The notes under the pieces are model-generated. The model was given only the letters and a program-made list of their open reading frames with translations. It made no database searches and was not told the DNA's origin. A stretch of DNA of 64,000 nt from Drosophila miranda (lineage: Eukaryota > Arthropoda > Insecta > Diptera > Drosophilidae), in assembly GCF_003369915.1 (NCBI RefSeq), contig NC_046674.1, forward strand, positions 27,345,657 to 27,409,656. The letters run 5' to 3'. Numbering within the stretch: position 1 is the first letter of the stretch; the number at the start of each line of letters is the position of its first letter. Made by a program: the position numbers and the translations under genes. Of the stretch, positions 25,265 through 37,544 are shown piece by piece.

Positions 25265-25547
25265 AGCGTGAACGTATCCAAGAGATACCTGCATCTAGAG
25301 TGCCCATGATAGCCACTTGGAAATGGTTACCCCCTTCAGATAGTTATCACTGCCCAAAGATACATCTATTTGCATGCTTTCGGTTGCTTGACATAAAATT
25401 GAGATGCGCTTGAAGCGCCAACAGCTGCATAGATACAAAAGGCATATGCTAATGCAAGCGGAAGATACAATTCTTGTGGTGTCACTCGTGACCCTTCGGG
25501 CACCATTTGCTGTACAAATATGTTCCCTAAGCGAAAGGATTCAGTGG
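25265..25547 (-). repeat. Dispersed ~290-bp repeat, copy B
   Basis: Reverse complement of the element at 15620-15912, with the same order of blocks and comparable length (283 versus 293 bp). The homology stops abruptly at both ends (TTTCGCTTA at one end, CACGCTTT at the other), as expected for a transposed unit. Confidence 0.8.
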
Positions 25548-26326
25548 TGTGTCTACAGATAAGATGAGGACACTCAAACGGAACCCCAATCGAAATAAGT
25601 TATTAGAAAACCCAATGATTAAGGGAAATGAGGACCAAACAGATACAACATACAATGTACTCCATCTAATGGAATATGTTTCTTTTGGCGCGTAAACTGC
25701 AAGATACATTCGGCATTAATCGATGCAGATAAGACTCATTTCCCGTATCTGTACCGTTTCCGTATCTAATCTACGATGTATCTGCTGCCCCTGGCCTGTA
25801 TCTGTAGCTGTATCTGTATCTACTGCCGCCGTCTGCAGCGTTGTACTCAGGTAATTGCTTGTCCGGAAAAAAAAAACGTATCTAAACTACACTATCCCCG
25901 GAGTCTCGTACCCGTCCCCCTTCCCCTCCCCAATCTATAGTACTATACGCCCCGGCACTTGCCCCCCAATCCGTCGACTGATATCACAGGTCCCCGGCGT
26001 TCCCGGTAAGCATTTATCAGGCAGCAGGACGATGATGGTGACGAGGACGAGGACGACAGGCGACGGCCGTCAACGCCATGCCATGCCATGCTATGCGCCT
26101 CCTGACGGTCTATTTGCAAAGCGTTCAAACTGTCAAAATGGCGTGCGGTGCGGTGCGGTGCTATGGCCATAAAAAAAAAGCCAAGCCAAAAACCAAAGGA
26201 AGAACCGGAGGAGCAAAAGCCAAAGTGAAAGCGAAAGCGAAGGCCCAAGCAACGACGTCAGTAAGTCAATAATGTAATTTTGCTCGTTTGATATTTTCGC
26301 AGTGCCGACAGCAGAGAGAGAAGGAA

Positions 26327-26360
26327 GGGGGGGGGGATGGGGGGGGGGGGAGGGGAGGGG
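26327..26360 (+). repeat. G-run tract with quadruplex potential
   Basis: Runs of 10, 12, 4 and 4 guanines separated by one- to two-base interruptions. The spacing meets the usual G-quadruplex pattern. It lies in non-coding DNA. Confidence 0.85.
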
Positions 26361-26616
26361 CCTGAAAGGACAGGATTGGGAGTGAAAGTGAATGACGGAA
26401 ATGAGTTGAAGGCGAATCATTAAAGGAATACGAGTTATAGCGCGGTGGCATCATCGAGGCAACGAGGTTGCCAATCATTGGATGCTGTTGCACTTCTTTC
26501 CCCCCCTGTAGCGAGCCCATGCATGTACATATGTAATGCTCTGTTATATAAACGCAGTGACATAAACAACTATTGTTTATGTTACACATTCCTTCTGAAC
26601 AGCAACATGATCTGCC

Positions 26617-27240
26617 TCTTAAGCGCGTATCGGATCAGCTAGCTGCCCAAACTGCTGTTCTAGCAAACGCACTCATACCGAGGCTAGGGGTCTCTTCCAA
26701 CACTTTAATACCTGGCCATCACAACATTTCCATATACGTATGAGGAAACAGTCATACGAGTCCTAAAAGTGTGCACTCAACAGCCCAATGATAGACCCCA
26801 TTCAATAGTGGTTGCAAGCCAGGTGTTCACGGAGCCAAGCAACACTTATTTTTTCATACACTTATACCGAAAAGTGGCACAGCTATAGCTGAAGACGAAG
26901 CAACTGCAACGCATGTTCAAGCAGATTGCCGCACCAGTCTGTCATGTCACGGAATGCCCTGCATCCGAGCAGAACCCGCAGCATTGCCGATAGAGACCAA
27001 GTTTCGTGCCCTCGAATTCAAAAATAAGATGAATGCCCAACTCTGTCAGAGGTGCATGATCTGTATGCTCGAGTTGCTAAAAAAAAAGGACACGTGAGAC
27101 ATAGCAGGCTGCATACTGCCATAGCGGTACTGGTCCTTGTGGACCGAACGACTGTCCGCCGAACTTTTTAAGGCCATGAAGGAGGTTGGCATCACCAAAC
27201 GAATTTGAGGAGGGGTGCTGAAGGGCCAAGAAAAAAGCTA
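26617..27240 (+). pseudogene. Possible coding relic, unidentified
   Basis: Several protein-like stretches occur in plus-strand frames, interrupted by stops and frame changes. The best is KFRALEFKNKMNAQLCQRCM near 27000-27060, followed after stops by ERLSAELFKAMKEVGITKRI near 27155-27210. Codon composition there is less AT-rich than the surroundings. I do not recognise the parent protein, and it could be chance. If real, it is a decayed retro-copy or transposon remnant. Confidence 0.3.
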
Positions 27241-29791
27241 AATGAATCCTGTAAATCTCTGTTCCATTTCACGTTTAATCCAAAGTACAAAAAATACAAC
27301 AAATAACAAACAATAACCCATAAGCGAACGGCTCTGTGGATCTCGCTCCCCTCTACCTTTAGGTCTCTAATCTCAATTCTGCAAACACTATATAGTTCTG
27401 TATCACTTTTCCATTAGCAGCACACTAGTATCACACGATGTAAAAACCACTAAAGTCCCATAAGCGAACGGATACAATCGTATTGAATGCAACCATGTAA
27501 TCGATCACCAAGTCGCTCGATGTTCAATATGAGTATTCAATCGGATTGTTCCGCTTTTTAATTGTCGGACTTTGGACAGGATCAGGATCTATGCCATAGA
27601 TCTGGTGCTTCTGCCATCTTTCTGCAGGATCCCTTATGAACTTTATGGTTCTGCCGGTACGCATGGGTTTCAATTTTTCGTATTACAATCTCCTAATTTT
27701 CATTAAGACTCGAATTGATGGACGAGAAACAGCACGAGTTTGTAGTAGAGATGATTATAATAAAATTGTCACACTTTGTTTATGGATGATTCCTTTTGAT
27801 ACGTTTTTTTCAAATATAAATTGGGTCACACTCATCCATATTTAATTTATCGCTTGGATCTCCCTTTCTATCTGGTGACTGTCAAACTGCATCTCTCGTC
27901 ACTTTGCTCACTTTGCGGTTGACCGCAAATTCAATTCAAATTCATTCCGAATCGGTTATCAAACTCAAAATGGGACAATGGGGACAATATTCCTGGAAAT
28001 TTAAGGCCAAGCTAAATCATATTCTCATTCATTTTCTTTCCAAACCACAGTTCTAAGAACGAATGTTTCCGTAGAGGCAGCAAAGATCCAAAAAGAGCCC
28101 AACTGAAGATGCAAATAGAAGCAGGGCAAAGGAATCATTTATTGTATTTTTTTGGTTTACTTTACATTGAATATGCCCCTGTAAATACACTTCAAAGGAT
28201 TTAACTTTCGCTTGAAAGTGACACAAGAAATTACGCATACGCCGCGTCCACACCGCTGTATATTTCACTGCGAACAGCAGCAGGAGGAGGTGTAGAAAGC
28301 GCACCCCAATCCGAACCCCAACCCCAACGCCGGTTGATTGAACAGAAGCGGTGGCTCCACTCAAGCGATGTGAACTGAGCCGGATGACAAAAGGCCCGCC
28401 GAATTGATGGCATTAACTAGATTAACACATAATGCAATGCGAGAGCCCGTAATTGTCAGAATGTGCGCTGCCTGTGGCCCACATGGGTAGGTAGGAATGG
28501 GAAACTTGCAATGGGAATGGAAATTGAACTGGGACTGGGACTGGGACTGGCACTTGTACTGGGAGGTTGGTGACCACACCACATCATTATCATCATCACA
28601 TCACGCACATCATCATCATTATCATTGAGAATTTGCAAACAGCTCATCGGATAATGGAGGAACCTGAACACCAACAATAACGACAACAAAAGGGGTACGC
28701 TGTACACATTTAAGCATGCAAAACCGCAGCCCAAAAACTTTAATCAAACAAAACCATTTGCAATTAGTGGAAATCGCCAATCCGCCAATCCGATGAGAGA
28801 ATGTAATTCAACAACTCTCTTGCTGGATGGAGAAATGGTTGAATGTTTTGCGATGTACATATCTATCGATGAAAGCAAAGCAATTATCTCCAGCACTTGA
28901 TAAATGATAAATTTATGATAATTCCCGTATTTTTATTTACTGCTTACAACACCATAAATACGACACAATTTCGTTATAGAAGCGATAACGGCTATTTTGA
29001 GTTTGTTTATTTTGTAATTTGGAGAACTTTTTAGTACAAATATAATCTTGAATAAATAGTTTTATACTTGATTAATTTTTATGGTAATGCATTTTTATTG
29101 TCTCATACGGTCCGACATAATCTCGCTTGTTGGGGAACAGAATGTTTTTTGCGCAGACATCAGATAACTTTCCTTATCTGATATTATTCAAACTTTCGGG
29201 GATACTCTATTCTCTCACTATTTTCTCTTTATTTTTGGAGGGGCAACGGGCGGGAGGGTTAGTCATCGGAGTGGCGTGAAATTTCCCTAGAATTTATGCA
29301 AACGAATTATGAATCAAACAAAGTTCATTCCCAACTGTAAATTGTCCCTTGTATACCCTTGCAGAGAGTAGTCTGATTTTGGGAACCCTTTTATGCAGTT
29401 CTTTGAAAAACAGAACAAACAAAATTAGGTCGAAGGGCACCTAGCATTTCGCCATTTGAACACCTGGCTTTTGAGCTTTTGAGTGCCGTATTTTCGAATA
29501 CGTCATGTATCGATATATCAGGGGTTTTTTTTTTGTTTAAAAGCATAACAAAAAGAGTATCGATGCTTCCACACTATATGCTTTCTCTCTCTCTCTCCCT
29601 CTTTCTTTCCTGCTCTTTTCTATAGATCTTAACCGTTAATCGACGTATGTGTGTGTGTTTGCTTTTGTGTATGTGCTTTACTCACGTATTTAATTAGTTT
29701 CTGGTTTTGTTTTTCCGTTTTTCCTTTTTTGTTTGCTTTGCACTCGCATATGCGGGTTTGAGAAGCATTGTAAGCAGCTTTTGGCGCTTAC

Positions 29792-30320
29792 TGTTTGAAC
29801 AGCATTGATCGAGGAGAGCTCTCTTGCCTCCTCTCTCTTCCGATTGCTTGCTCTCTCGTTCGTCTCTCTTTCTCTATCTCTCTGGCACTGACACCTGATT
29901 GCCGCTTGGAGGCTAATGAATTTGTTGCATTTTTATCACACTCTCTTTCGCGCTCTCACTCTCTCTGTTTCTATCCCTTTCTTTCTCTATTTTTCACTAA
30001 AAAGAAATATAACACTTTGATCGCAATGAAACTTTTTGCAAACTATAAAAAAATCAACAAAAGAAAACGTTTTTGTATATTTTTTAGGCCCGTGCCCGTG
30101 TAGCAGAGGCGGCGGCAGAGCCAGAGCCAAACGAAACCGAAACCGAAACACGTTGCCTGCTCCCCTTCTCGCACCCAAACCGTTCTTCTGCTTTCCCGTT
30201 GACACTCTCTGCTGACTATCTTTCTCTCTCTCTCTCTCCCTCCCACTCTTCTGTTTGTTGCGAGTGCGAATTTTCTCCGAGCGCGGACAAGCGGAAAAGC
30301 TCAGCGCGTTGCTCAATTTC
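29792..30320 (-). promoter_or_regulatory. Candidate untranslated first exon/promoter, minus strand
   Basis: Read on the minus strand, this tract is rich in GAGAGA, CAACA and GAACG-type sequence typical of Drosophila 5' UTRs. It ends in a good donor (CAAACA|GTAAGC, exon end at 29792). It lacks a long open frame. I infer an alternative 5' UTR exon of a gene running leftwards, with the coding exons outside the window. GAGA-factor and Polycomb-response-type function is an alternative. Confidence 0.35.
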
Positions 30321-33300
30321 GCGTTTCATTAATGAGCCCTGCAAAACCGAGCGATAAAAAGAAAAGAGAACTTAATGCTTAAATTCAAACGCATGGTAAA
30401 ACTTATGGGGTAGTCCTTCAGCAAGCACTCTCTTGTTGGACATAAATGCAAATATCTAAAATCCTTATATCAACATTTTTTCGGGATGAAAATCAAGTGA
30501 AAGTAATATATTTTTCAAATGTTTATTACCTAAATATGTATGTACATAAAATAGAATACTTTTTGTGTACACCTTTCGGTAACGGCTGCTATAGCTGCTT
30601 CGGTATTGTATAGTCTTTGGCATTATTCTGCTCGTTATGTGGCTGCTATCTTGCATTGCCTTTCCTTATATTTAATATACTTTGCTTCAAACGAAAACGA
30701 ATACAAAACATTGCCCAAGGTGTAGTAAGAGAGGGTGCGGCTTCCCCAGAAAGTTCTCATTCAATTGCTTTTTTACGCGGGACACAGTGGGAGGCGATAT
30801 TGAAAGACCGTAAGCCAAATGGCTAATATAGAGGAGTGGGTGGGCAATCATCCACCTTGCCTAATTACACCTTGGGCCATGGCGCGCTCTTCTTCTCAAG
30901 CACTCTCTCTATCTTAAATCTGTGTCTGTGTCTGCGTGCGTGGGTGCCCGCTGCCGTCTGATCGTGGGAGAGAGAGATAGCCAGAGCGAGTGCAAATATG
31001 ATTATTGTTCTTGGCCTGTTCCCCACCCTCTCTATATGGGAAGTTTTCGATGAGTGTGGCTGTAACGTGGATCCATTTGTTTGTTATTGTAGCTTTTATT
31101 GCACAATCCACATCGCGGCGGCAGCAGCAGCCCCATCAGCAGCGGGAGCAATTTAGGGAGGCAGACAGCAACGCCAGCGTCGGGAGCAGCGGCAGAAAGC
31201 AAACAAACAAACGCAGTGGGCAAAAAGGCCGGAAACAAGAACAACAAGCATGAGGCGAAACGTGAGAGCTGCAGGCACCGAAACTGTTCGATACCCTTAC
31301 CTTACGGACCCATAGCTTCGCTAAAAATCCGCTTGACGAAGAACATCTTTAGATAAATAAAATTTTTCTTAGCTGGAATACACTTCATATTCTTGAACGT
31401 TGGAATTTATTGGATTATCTTCAAATCAGATATGACATATTCTCTGCAGAGTTTCATCCAGATATCTTTAAAATTAAATAGGATCAAAATGTCGCAAACA
31501 TCAGGCCGAAATCATAATACGCTTTCGTCAAAAGTGTATCGAGAGCACCAAGATTTGGGATCCCCTGCACCTGTACAATGTACCCTTAAGAAAATGTAGC
31601 TGGTACCGCATATATTCATATGTACATATGTATATGTACATATGTACACATCTAACTGTAAGTGTACCTTTGCCGCAGCTCTACTTCGCTGCTTTTGTTT
31701 TACAGTTGCTTCTGTTAAGGGGAAGGTGACGGCGAGTGGCGAAACAAGTGTCTGGCTGATGCGCTGTGCTGCTCAAACTGTATTAAGAAGTGGCATGAGC
31801 GAGAGAGAGAGAGAGAGAGGAGAGGTGCGAATTCTGTTTACTCTTCACTTCCCATCCCCCTCCTCATGAGCGCACAAGTAAATTTCTTCTAATTTAATAT
31901 TTTGTTTACATTATTTATTCATTTACTTATGTATTTGCTCCGCTCTTCTCCTCGTTCCCCTCCCGTTTATGGCCCTGGCCCTGGTCCTAGCCCTACCTCT
32001 GCCTCTGCCTCTGCTCACCACTCAAGAGGAGCTGCCCCAGAACGTGGGGTCTATAGGAGCTCATCCAGCTCTTCTAGATCTAAACAGCAGCAGCAGCAGC
32101 AGACTCCCATCCATGAGCCCCACGGGCCCAGTAGCTGTCTCCATGGTCCAGTCCACGTTCTATGCCGTTCGAGTGCGTCGGCGATGTACGTAGCCTCGGG
32201 GGCAGGATGTCGCGAAGCCAGATCAGCCAGATGAGGGTGATCGTAAAGAGGCAGAGTGTCTGTGGTGTCAGTGAAGCTTCGCACTGCATTCTGCGTGGAT
32301 ACGGAGTGGAATAGTTTTCGAATAGTGATAGAGCAAATCAATTTACAATTCGATTTCGAAAGGGAGAACGTTTGTTCGACGAGTGTGCTTCCAGGTAGGG
32401 TTCTCTCTCTCTCTCCCTAGATTGCTAGAAGGTAAGGCCATACCGACATATGTTGTTTGTCCATTGAACATACCTTCTATAATTATGCCAAGGTGTGGAT
32501 CAACAGGAAGCCTAGCATTAAAACTGAATCAACACTGGGAACAAGGGTGCTAAATCCTCTCCCGATCGTGTCTCTCTTTCACTCGCTCTCTCTCTCTCTC
32601 TCTCGTTGTCCCTGCTGCAGTGCCAGATGCATCTCCACATGGGCATCGTGGAAGCATTTCCCACCCCAAATAAAGAATACATATACATATGTGTGTACAT
32701 TGTACATACATTCTCGAGTTAAAGAAAAGGTATCTTTTCTACGCAGATATCTCCCCCATTCATACCAGCTTCATTCTATAATCCATGTATCTTTAAAAAA
32801 AATCCCAATAGTGATGCCAGCGCCCCAAAGTTTCCGTATCTTTCTAATAACCAGTCGGAATGGTTTTTTAGAGGCACAAGTGCTGCATCTATGAGTAAGA
32901 ACAGGGTGTTAGGTGTAATACATTTTTCCGATTGTGCTAGCTCCCAAAACCGATCTGCCTATTTAGGTAAAGTCTCACGATGAGCAACAATTTCGTTGAG
33001 AGGCTTCATAACTATGAGAGTCGTTGCATAGAAAACAGATAATAATAATCCTTTATGGGATTATGTACAAATTTACAAGCAATATACGATTTTCGATCTT
33101 TAAAAATTGGTAGTATCTAAACTTCTATGTTATATCATTTCGGTACTGTAAATCTTTTTTGGAATACATTTCTTGTGTCCAAAGATGGTGCAACCAAAGC
33201 ATTGGATATTGTGTTGCTGAATGAACTAATGAACTAATCTTATTATTAAAAGCTTTGCGGCTTGGTTCCGATGGTAGTCCTTTCATTCGAACCGTTCCCT

Positions 33301-33499
33301 GTGCTGCGCCTAAAAGCAGGCTGCACGAATGCATTCAGGGCTTGCGTTGGAACGGGCTTTTCAGGGAAATCGAAAAAATAGCATCCATATCTATATCTAT
33401 GGACATGAAATTGATCAAAGAAATCCTCTTACCCGGTGTCCGGTGCCTTCTTACTTCCTGCTCCTCACTTTTCCTCTGCTCTTTGTGAGAATTGCTACA
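30321..33499. other. Non-coding stretch
   Basis: No gene can be supported with confidence. There are two overlapping small open frames on opposite strands at 31969-32193 (plus) and 32080-32289 (minus), an (AGC)n run around 32078-32101, GA-rich runs near 31800-31820 and 32583-32605, and a TATGTACATATG palindromic repeat at 31617-31650. Confidence 0.5.
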
Positions 33500-34480
33500 G
33501 CTGCTGCTGCTTCTTCTAGATATGTTGAAATTTCTTCTCCTCGTGAGAGGAGGGTCTTTGATGCTCTTTTCTTCGAGAGGAATTACCTCATCTCTACCTT
33601 CCTTTCCGGAGGATTTCCTGCTGCTGCCGCCTGCTGCTACCGCCTGCTGCTGCCGCTTGCTGCTGCTCCTCCTCCTCCTCCGCTCTCGCTCTTCCTTTTT
33701 ATTCTGCTTCTTCTGTCTATCGTTGTTTGTTTATATTTAAGTTTCTTTTGTGGTTTCTTTCCCGTTATGCACTTTCATTCATTTACCGCTGCAAACACAA
33801 TCAAAAAAATTGGCAACAAAAAAAAACACCGAGAACGAGAGAATTTGTTTACACGCGCCACACGCGAAATAAATAACAAAAAAAATTTCTTTGCTTCTCT
33901 CTGGGGTCGGTCTCTCGCTCTTCCTCTATCTCTCTATTTCTCTGCTGCCTCCTTGCTGCAGAGAGCGGCGGGGCGGTAGGCGCAAAAGCAACAACAATGC
34001 GATGGAGCGGGTTTTTTGCGGGTTTTTGGGCGGGGAATGAAAATAAGAGAGCGGGTAAAAGTAACAGTTAACAGAAAAGAGGAATAACAATTTGCGCGAT
34101 TTTTTTGGGATTTTTTTTTGGTGTTGGAGCAGCTACCAACTTTTGTCTCTGTCTCTGGCTCTGACTCCGGCTCCAGGGGCGGGCTGGCTGTTGACTCGAG
34201 ACTCTGGTCACTAAAGCTTCCTCTACTGCTTCTACTGCTTTTCCTCTACTGCTTTCTCTACTGCTTCTAATTTGCTTCTACTGCTGCTGCAATCTGTTCT
34301 GACGCTTTTTGAGGCCGCTGCTGCTGCTGCTGTCACTGCTGCTGCTTCGCCTCGCCTCACACGAGTCAAATGTTGCTGCGGATGTGCGATGGGACGTTGG
34401 ACAACAAATGGGACAACACAACACGAGCGGGCGCCACGAACCTGTCTCCACGATTCAAAACGGTAATTCGCGCGCTCTTT
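33500..34480 (-). promoter_or_regulatory. Candidate CAG/GAGA-rich 5' UTR and promoter, minus strand
   Basis: On the minus strand this is a long run of CAG, GCAGTAGAAG, GAGAGA and AACAACA-type sequence, including a GC-rich block near 33960-34030. Such composition is common in the first exons of large Drosophila neuronal or developmental genes. GTAGAG and GTAATT donors occur near 33585-33603. With the tract at 29792-30320 it suggests several alternative first exons of one leftward gene. There is no direct proof of transcription. Confidence 0.35.
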
Positions 34481-37035
34481 TGCCTGAACAATAATATATA
34501 TGGTATACACGTGGGGTTCGGGTCTCGGCATGTTGCTGAAAGCCCATCCGAATGTTGCTAGTACCATATTTTTTCAACAAAATGTACCAAAATATACATA
34601 TGTACTATGTACACATTTTTTTCGTTAAATACAATGGTAATGGTTTCTTTTTTTTTTAACAATTTGCAGACTATTTTATTGTCAGATATTTTTTTTATAT
34701 ATGAATTTATTTAGGAAAAAATGGACTGGACTGAACATTCAAAATGGTAGTTCTTTTAAAATTAAACAGAATATAGTTAATTTTGAAAATACTTTTGTTT
34801 CATAATATCTGAGCTTCTGTTTTTTGAATACTTTTCACAACAATATGCTTATTTCTGAACAATGTTCTTTAAAGAGTTACTCAAAATTAAAAAAAAACAC
34901 ACACACATTTTAATTAAAATGTGATCCAATGTACCCAATAATAATAATTGTACCAAAAATGTGGCTAGCATGTTGCAAAAGCTCTACCACGCTGTACCGG
35001 TACACCCTCTTAATGTTTTCTAGCAACATGCAGATGTTTTACAAGCAACATTTTCTGCCATCGAAAGAGCAAAAGAGCAACGCTGACCGAAAGACGAGAG
35101 AGCATAAGTTCAGCCCTTAAGCGGTGCGCTCTCAAAAGCTATACAAGTGCACAGTGGCATCCCATGACATGGTGCCCTGCTGGACGTTGCACATCTGAAC
35201 ATTTTTCAAACAAAACTACTGTTCTTATGGCATATATGTATGTATCCCTTATCTAATCTGAAAACAATCCGGTTGTTGTGGACAGCAGTGTGGCGGCTGC
35301 CTGGTGCTTTGATGTTGCACCAAAGCTTCCCCCCTGGAGACAAAGAGAGAGACAGCGAGAGATGAGGGCTTTTTTTGAAGTGTTGGCCAGCGAGCGAACG
35401 TTAGAAGACGAAGGAGCTTTTACAGCTGCTTGGCTCAACAGGAAGACGCGAAAGGAAGGACCTGGGACCCACCCCTTCAGACAACACACGTCAGAGTCCA
35501 CAGCAGCAGCAGCTGTCGTCACTTTTCAGAGGTTATGTGAGTGCGTGCGTGGGAGGGGATTCTGGTGCGACCCTGACAATGAGCCCTCCCTATACCCTCA
35601 ACGCCCTTTTGCTCCTGTTCCATTCATTGCGAAATTACTTGGTATTCATTTAATTTAATTTGTAGCACCTTAAGCTGTTTAACTTTAACGGGTAGCCCCA
35701 CAAAACGGAAACGGAACACTTTCCCACCCCGCTGAGCCAACCAGCCACCACATGTCCAGGACCTCAGTGATGTCTAGTCAGCCGCCACATGTTCTGGCCA
35801 CAATGTACGTAACAGGGGTCAGGTCATAAAGCATTCACATTGTTTGCAGTGAATGGGGCACATGAGTCGGTATTTAAGTGGATTACATTTTGTTGGCAAG
35901 GCAATGCCGTGATAAGTGCATGGGTGCAAAAGGTTTACGGTTGCAGGATGAAATAAATTGTTTTCTTTATTGAAAATTTTTTTAAAATTGCGCGCTTTCT
36001 CTTGCACTTGGAAGCACTGTTCGTTTCTGACAGAGCGGGTAATGTAAAATGTAAAATGTAGAATTAATTGTTAGGGAACATTCCTGCAGCAGAGATAAAA
36101 TTGTTTGTCCTCTCTAATTTTAGCCAAGACACCAACCCACCGAAACATGACACACAAAAAACAAATTATCTAGGTAATAAATAAAAACGTAAGAGTATAC
36201 ACACCTTAAAATCAATGTGACCGTCCTGCAGATAGATGTTTTATGTGTGTCTTTCCCCGAATGCCCAAGATTCCCACTGTCCAAGAAAACTTCTGCGAGA
36301 ATCGGGGAGACCTCTTCGAGCCAGCAACGGAGCTGATAAGCAACGAGGAGAACAGCAAGACCTCGGCAGTATTCTGGAGGTGAACTTCTCTTCTTCTCTT
36401 CTAATTAGTCGTCTTTATTAACCGATTCTTGGAACCGAACTGGAATTAAGACAGAAATACTTGAATGACCATCGCATTTTGAACTCGTCAGCCAGAAAGT
36501 TCTAACTCTTAAACGACTCGTCTATTGACGGCGGAATTAGTAACAAGGTGATGTTGTCACCACATCTTCCTTCTTCTGAAGTAAAGCATTTGCTATTTCT
36601 TTCTAGCGCTTGTCTCTCTGAAAGCCGAGCCGAGCCGAGAGAGGGCGTGAATAGTCCTTACCACCTTATTAATAAATTCATACTTAGCCATTATATCCTC
36701 CCCTCCACCAGAGAGCGCACACTGCACGAGGGAGAGTTTGTGGGAAAGAGCGAATGAGTAAGCGCGCGTAGCGTAGGTTGAGCGTAGCCACTGGCTATAT
36801 GGATTCATGGCTATATCGACTCTGCTCTTGATGCTGGCGAAGAATATATGTATATACTTCATGGGGTTAGAAACGGTTCGAATATCCCCCTATACTCTTT
36901 GCCTTGGAAGCTCCATGCACTTCACCACTCCTACACGCCAAGAATAATTTTGACTTATGATTATATTTAATTCGTGAAAATTACATAAATAATAAATCAA
37001 ATCTATGTGTACACATACTATGTACTTTCACGGCT
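34481..37035. other. Non-coding stretch
   Basis: AT-rich to mixed sequence with only short, isolated open frames. The 126-codon plus-strand frame at 35278-35658 shows no recognisable domain. Around 36900-37020, minus-strand ATTTA and TAAATATAAT elements may belong to the 3' UTR of the secreted-protein gene at 37036-37544. Confidence 0.5.
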
Positions 37036-37544
37036 CTACGTCGGCATCCTATGAATTCGGTAATGGACTGTACCGCCAGGGTCCTTCTCTGCGAGACTGA
37101 GAGCCTCGCAATACAGCTCTTCAATGAGTTTGAACCTTATCATGTTCGGTTGGTGGCAGTTGATCTGAATTGCTCCTCTGAGCTCTTCGACTCTTAGCTT
37201 TGGTTCTTCACTGCTGACACCGCCGTCCTCCTCAGAGAGTTTGCGACGTGGCGTATGCGGTGGTACCTGAGGCCGAAAACGGTGCATTCTCCTGCCTCTT
37301 GCATCCATGGTGTTGTCGAAGTCAAGCTTCGGCTCGTCCTCTGTTCCCACATCGAGTGGGAGCTGCGGTTGCTCTTGCCCAGTGGCCTGTGTAGATCGAG
37401 GAATCGGCCTGGCTTCAGGTGTAACAAAATGGGTCATCTGCAATGGTTGGTTCGGGTTGGGGCAGAGGTTCAGCTGAATGCAGCAATGTTTACCGTACTT
37501 ACGATGATAAGAAATACAATGCACAGCACAGAGAACAAACGCAT
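37036..37544 (-). CDS. Small secreted protein, two exons, 147 residues
   Basis: Exon 1 is 37503-37544 and exon 2 is 37036-37437 (stop TAG at 37036-37038). The 65-bp intron has GTAAGT and TTGCAG at its ends, and splicing keeps the frame in phase 0. The join creates a classical signal peptide, MRLFSVLCIVFLII continuing MTHFVTPEA, with likely cleavage just before RPIPRS. Neither exon alone encodes it, which supports a real gene. The mature part is about 125 residues: an acidic and proline-rich middle (EDEPKLDFDNTMD), a basic stretch (RPQVPPHTPRRK) that could be cleaved, and a more ordered C-terminal region with two cysteines (QINCHQPNMIRF, then ELYCEA). I do not recognise the family. A very short first exon ending inside the signal peptide is common among seminal-fluid and peptide-precursor genes, so either role is plausible. 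It lies downstream of sbr on the same strand. Confidence 0.65.

Larger units (their letters stand above)
12304..29791. other. Gene-free stretch with repeats and a dead transposon
   Basis: No supportable protein gene. The stretch contains many simple repeats, the Tc1-like relic (18785-19440), three copies of a ~290-bp dispersed repeat (15620-15912, 23090-23260, 25265-25547), a pair of TAGTGTGACCA-type motifs (16517, 16625), a TATCGATTTTT-rich tract (22000-22430), a 45-48 bp tandem (23978-24150), a G-run tract (26327-26360) and a possible coding relic (26617-27240). Unique AT-rich segments with homeodomain-like TAATTA sites (for example near 13620-13680 and 13915-13945) could be enhancers, but I cannot demonstrate this. 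Confidence 0.55.

Noticed and set aside
33329..33979. 216-codon plus-strand frame
   Set aside because: Leu/Ala/Pro-rich translation of CTG- and CTCC-type repeats. The minus strand reads instead like a 5' UTR.
35278..35658. 126-codon plus-strand frame
   Set aside because: Low-complexity Ala and Arg/Gln tracts; composition like neighbouring non-coding repeats; no domain.
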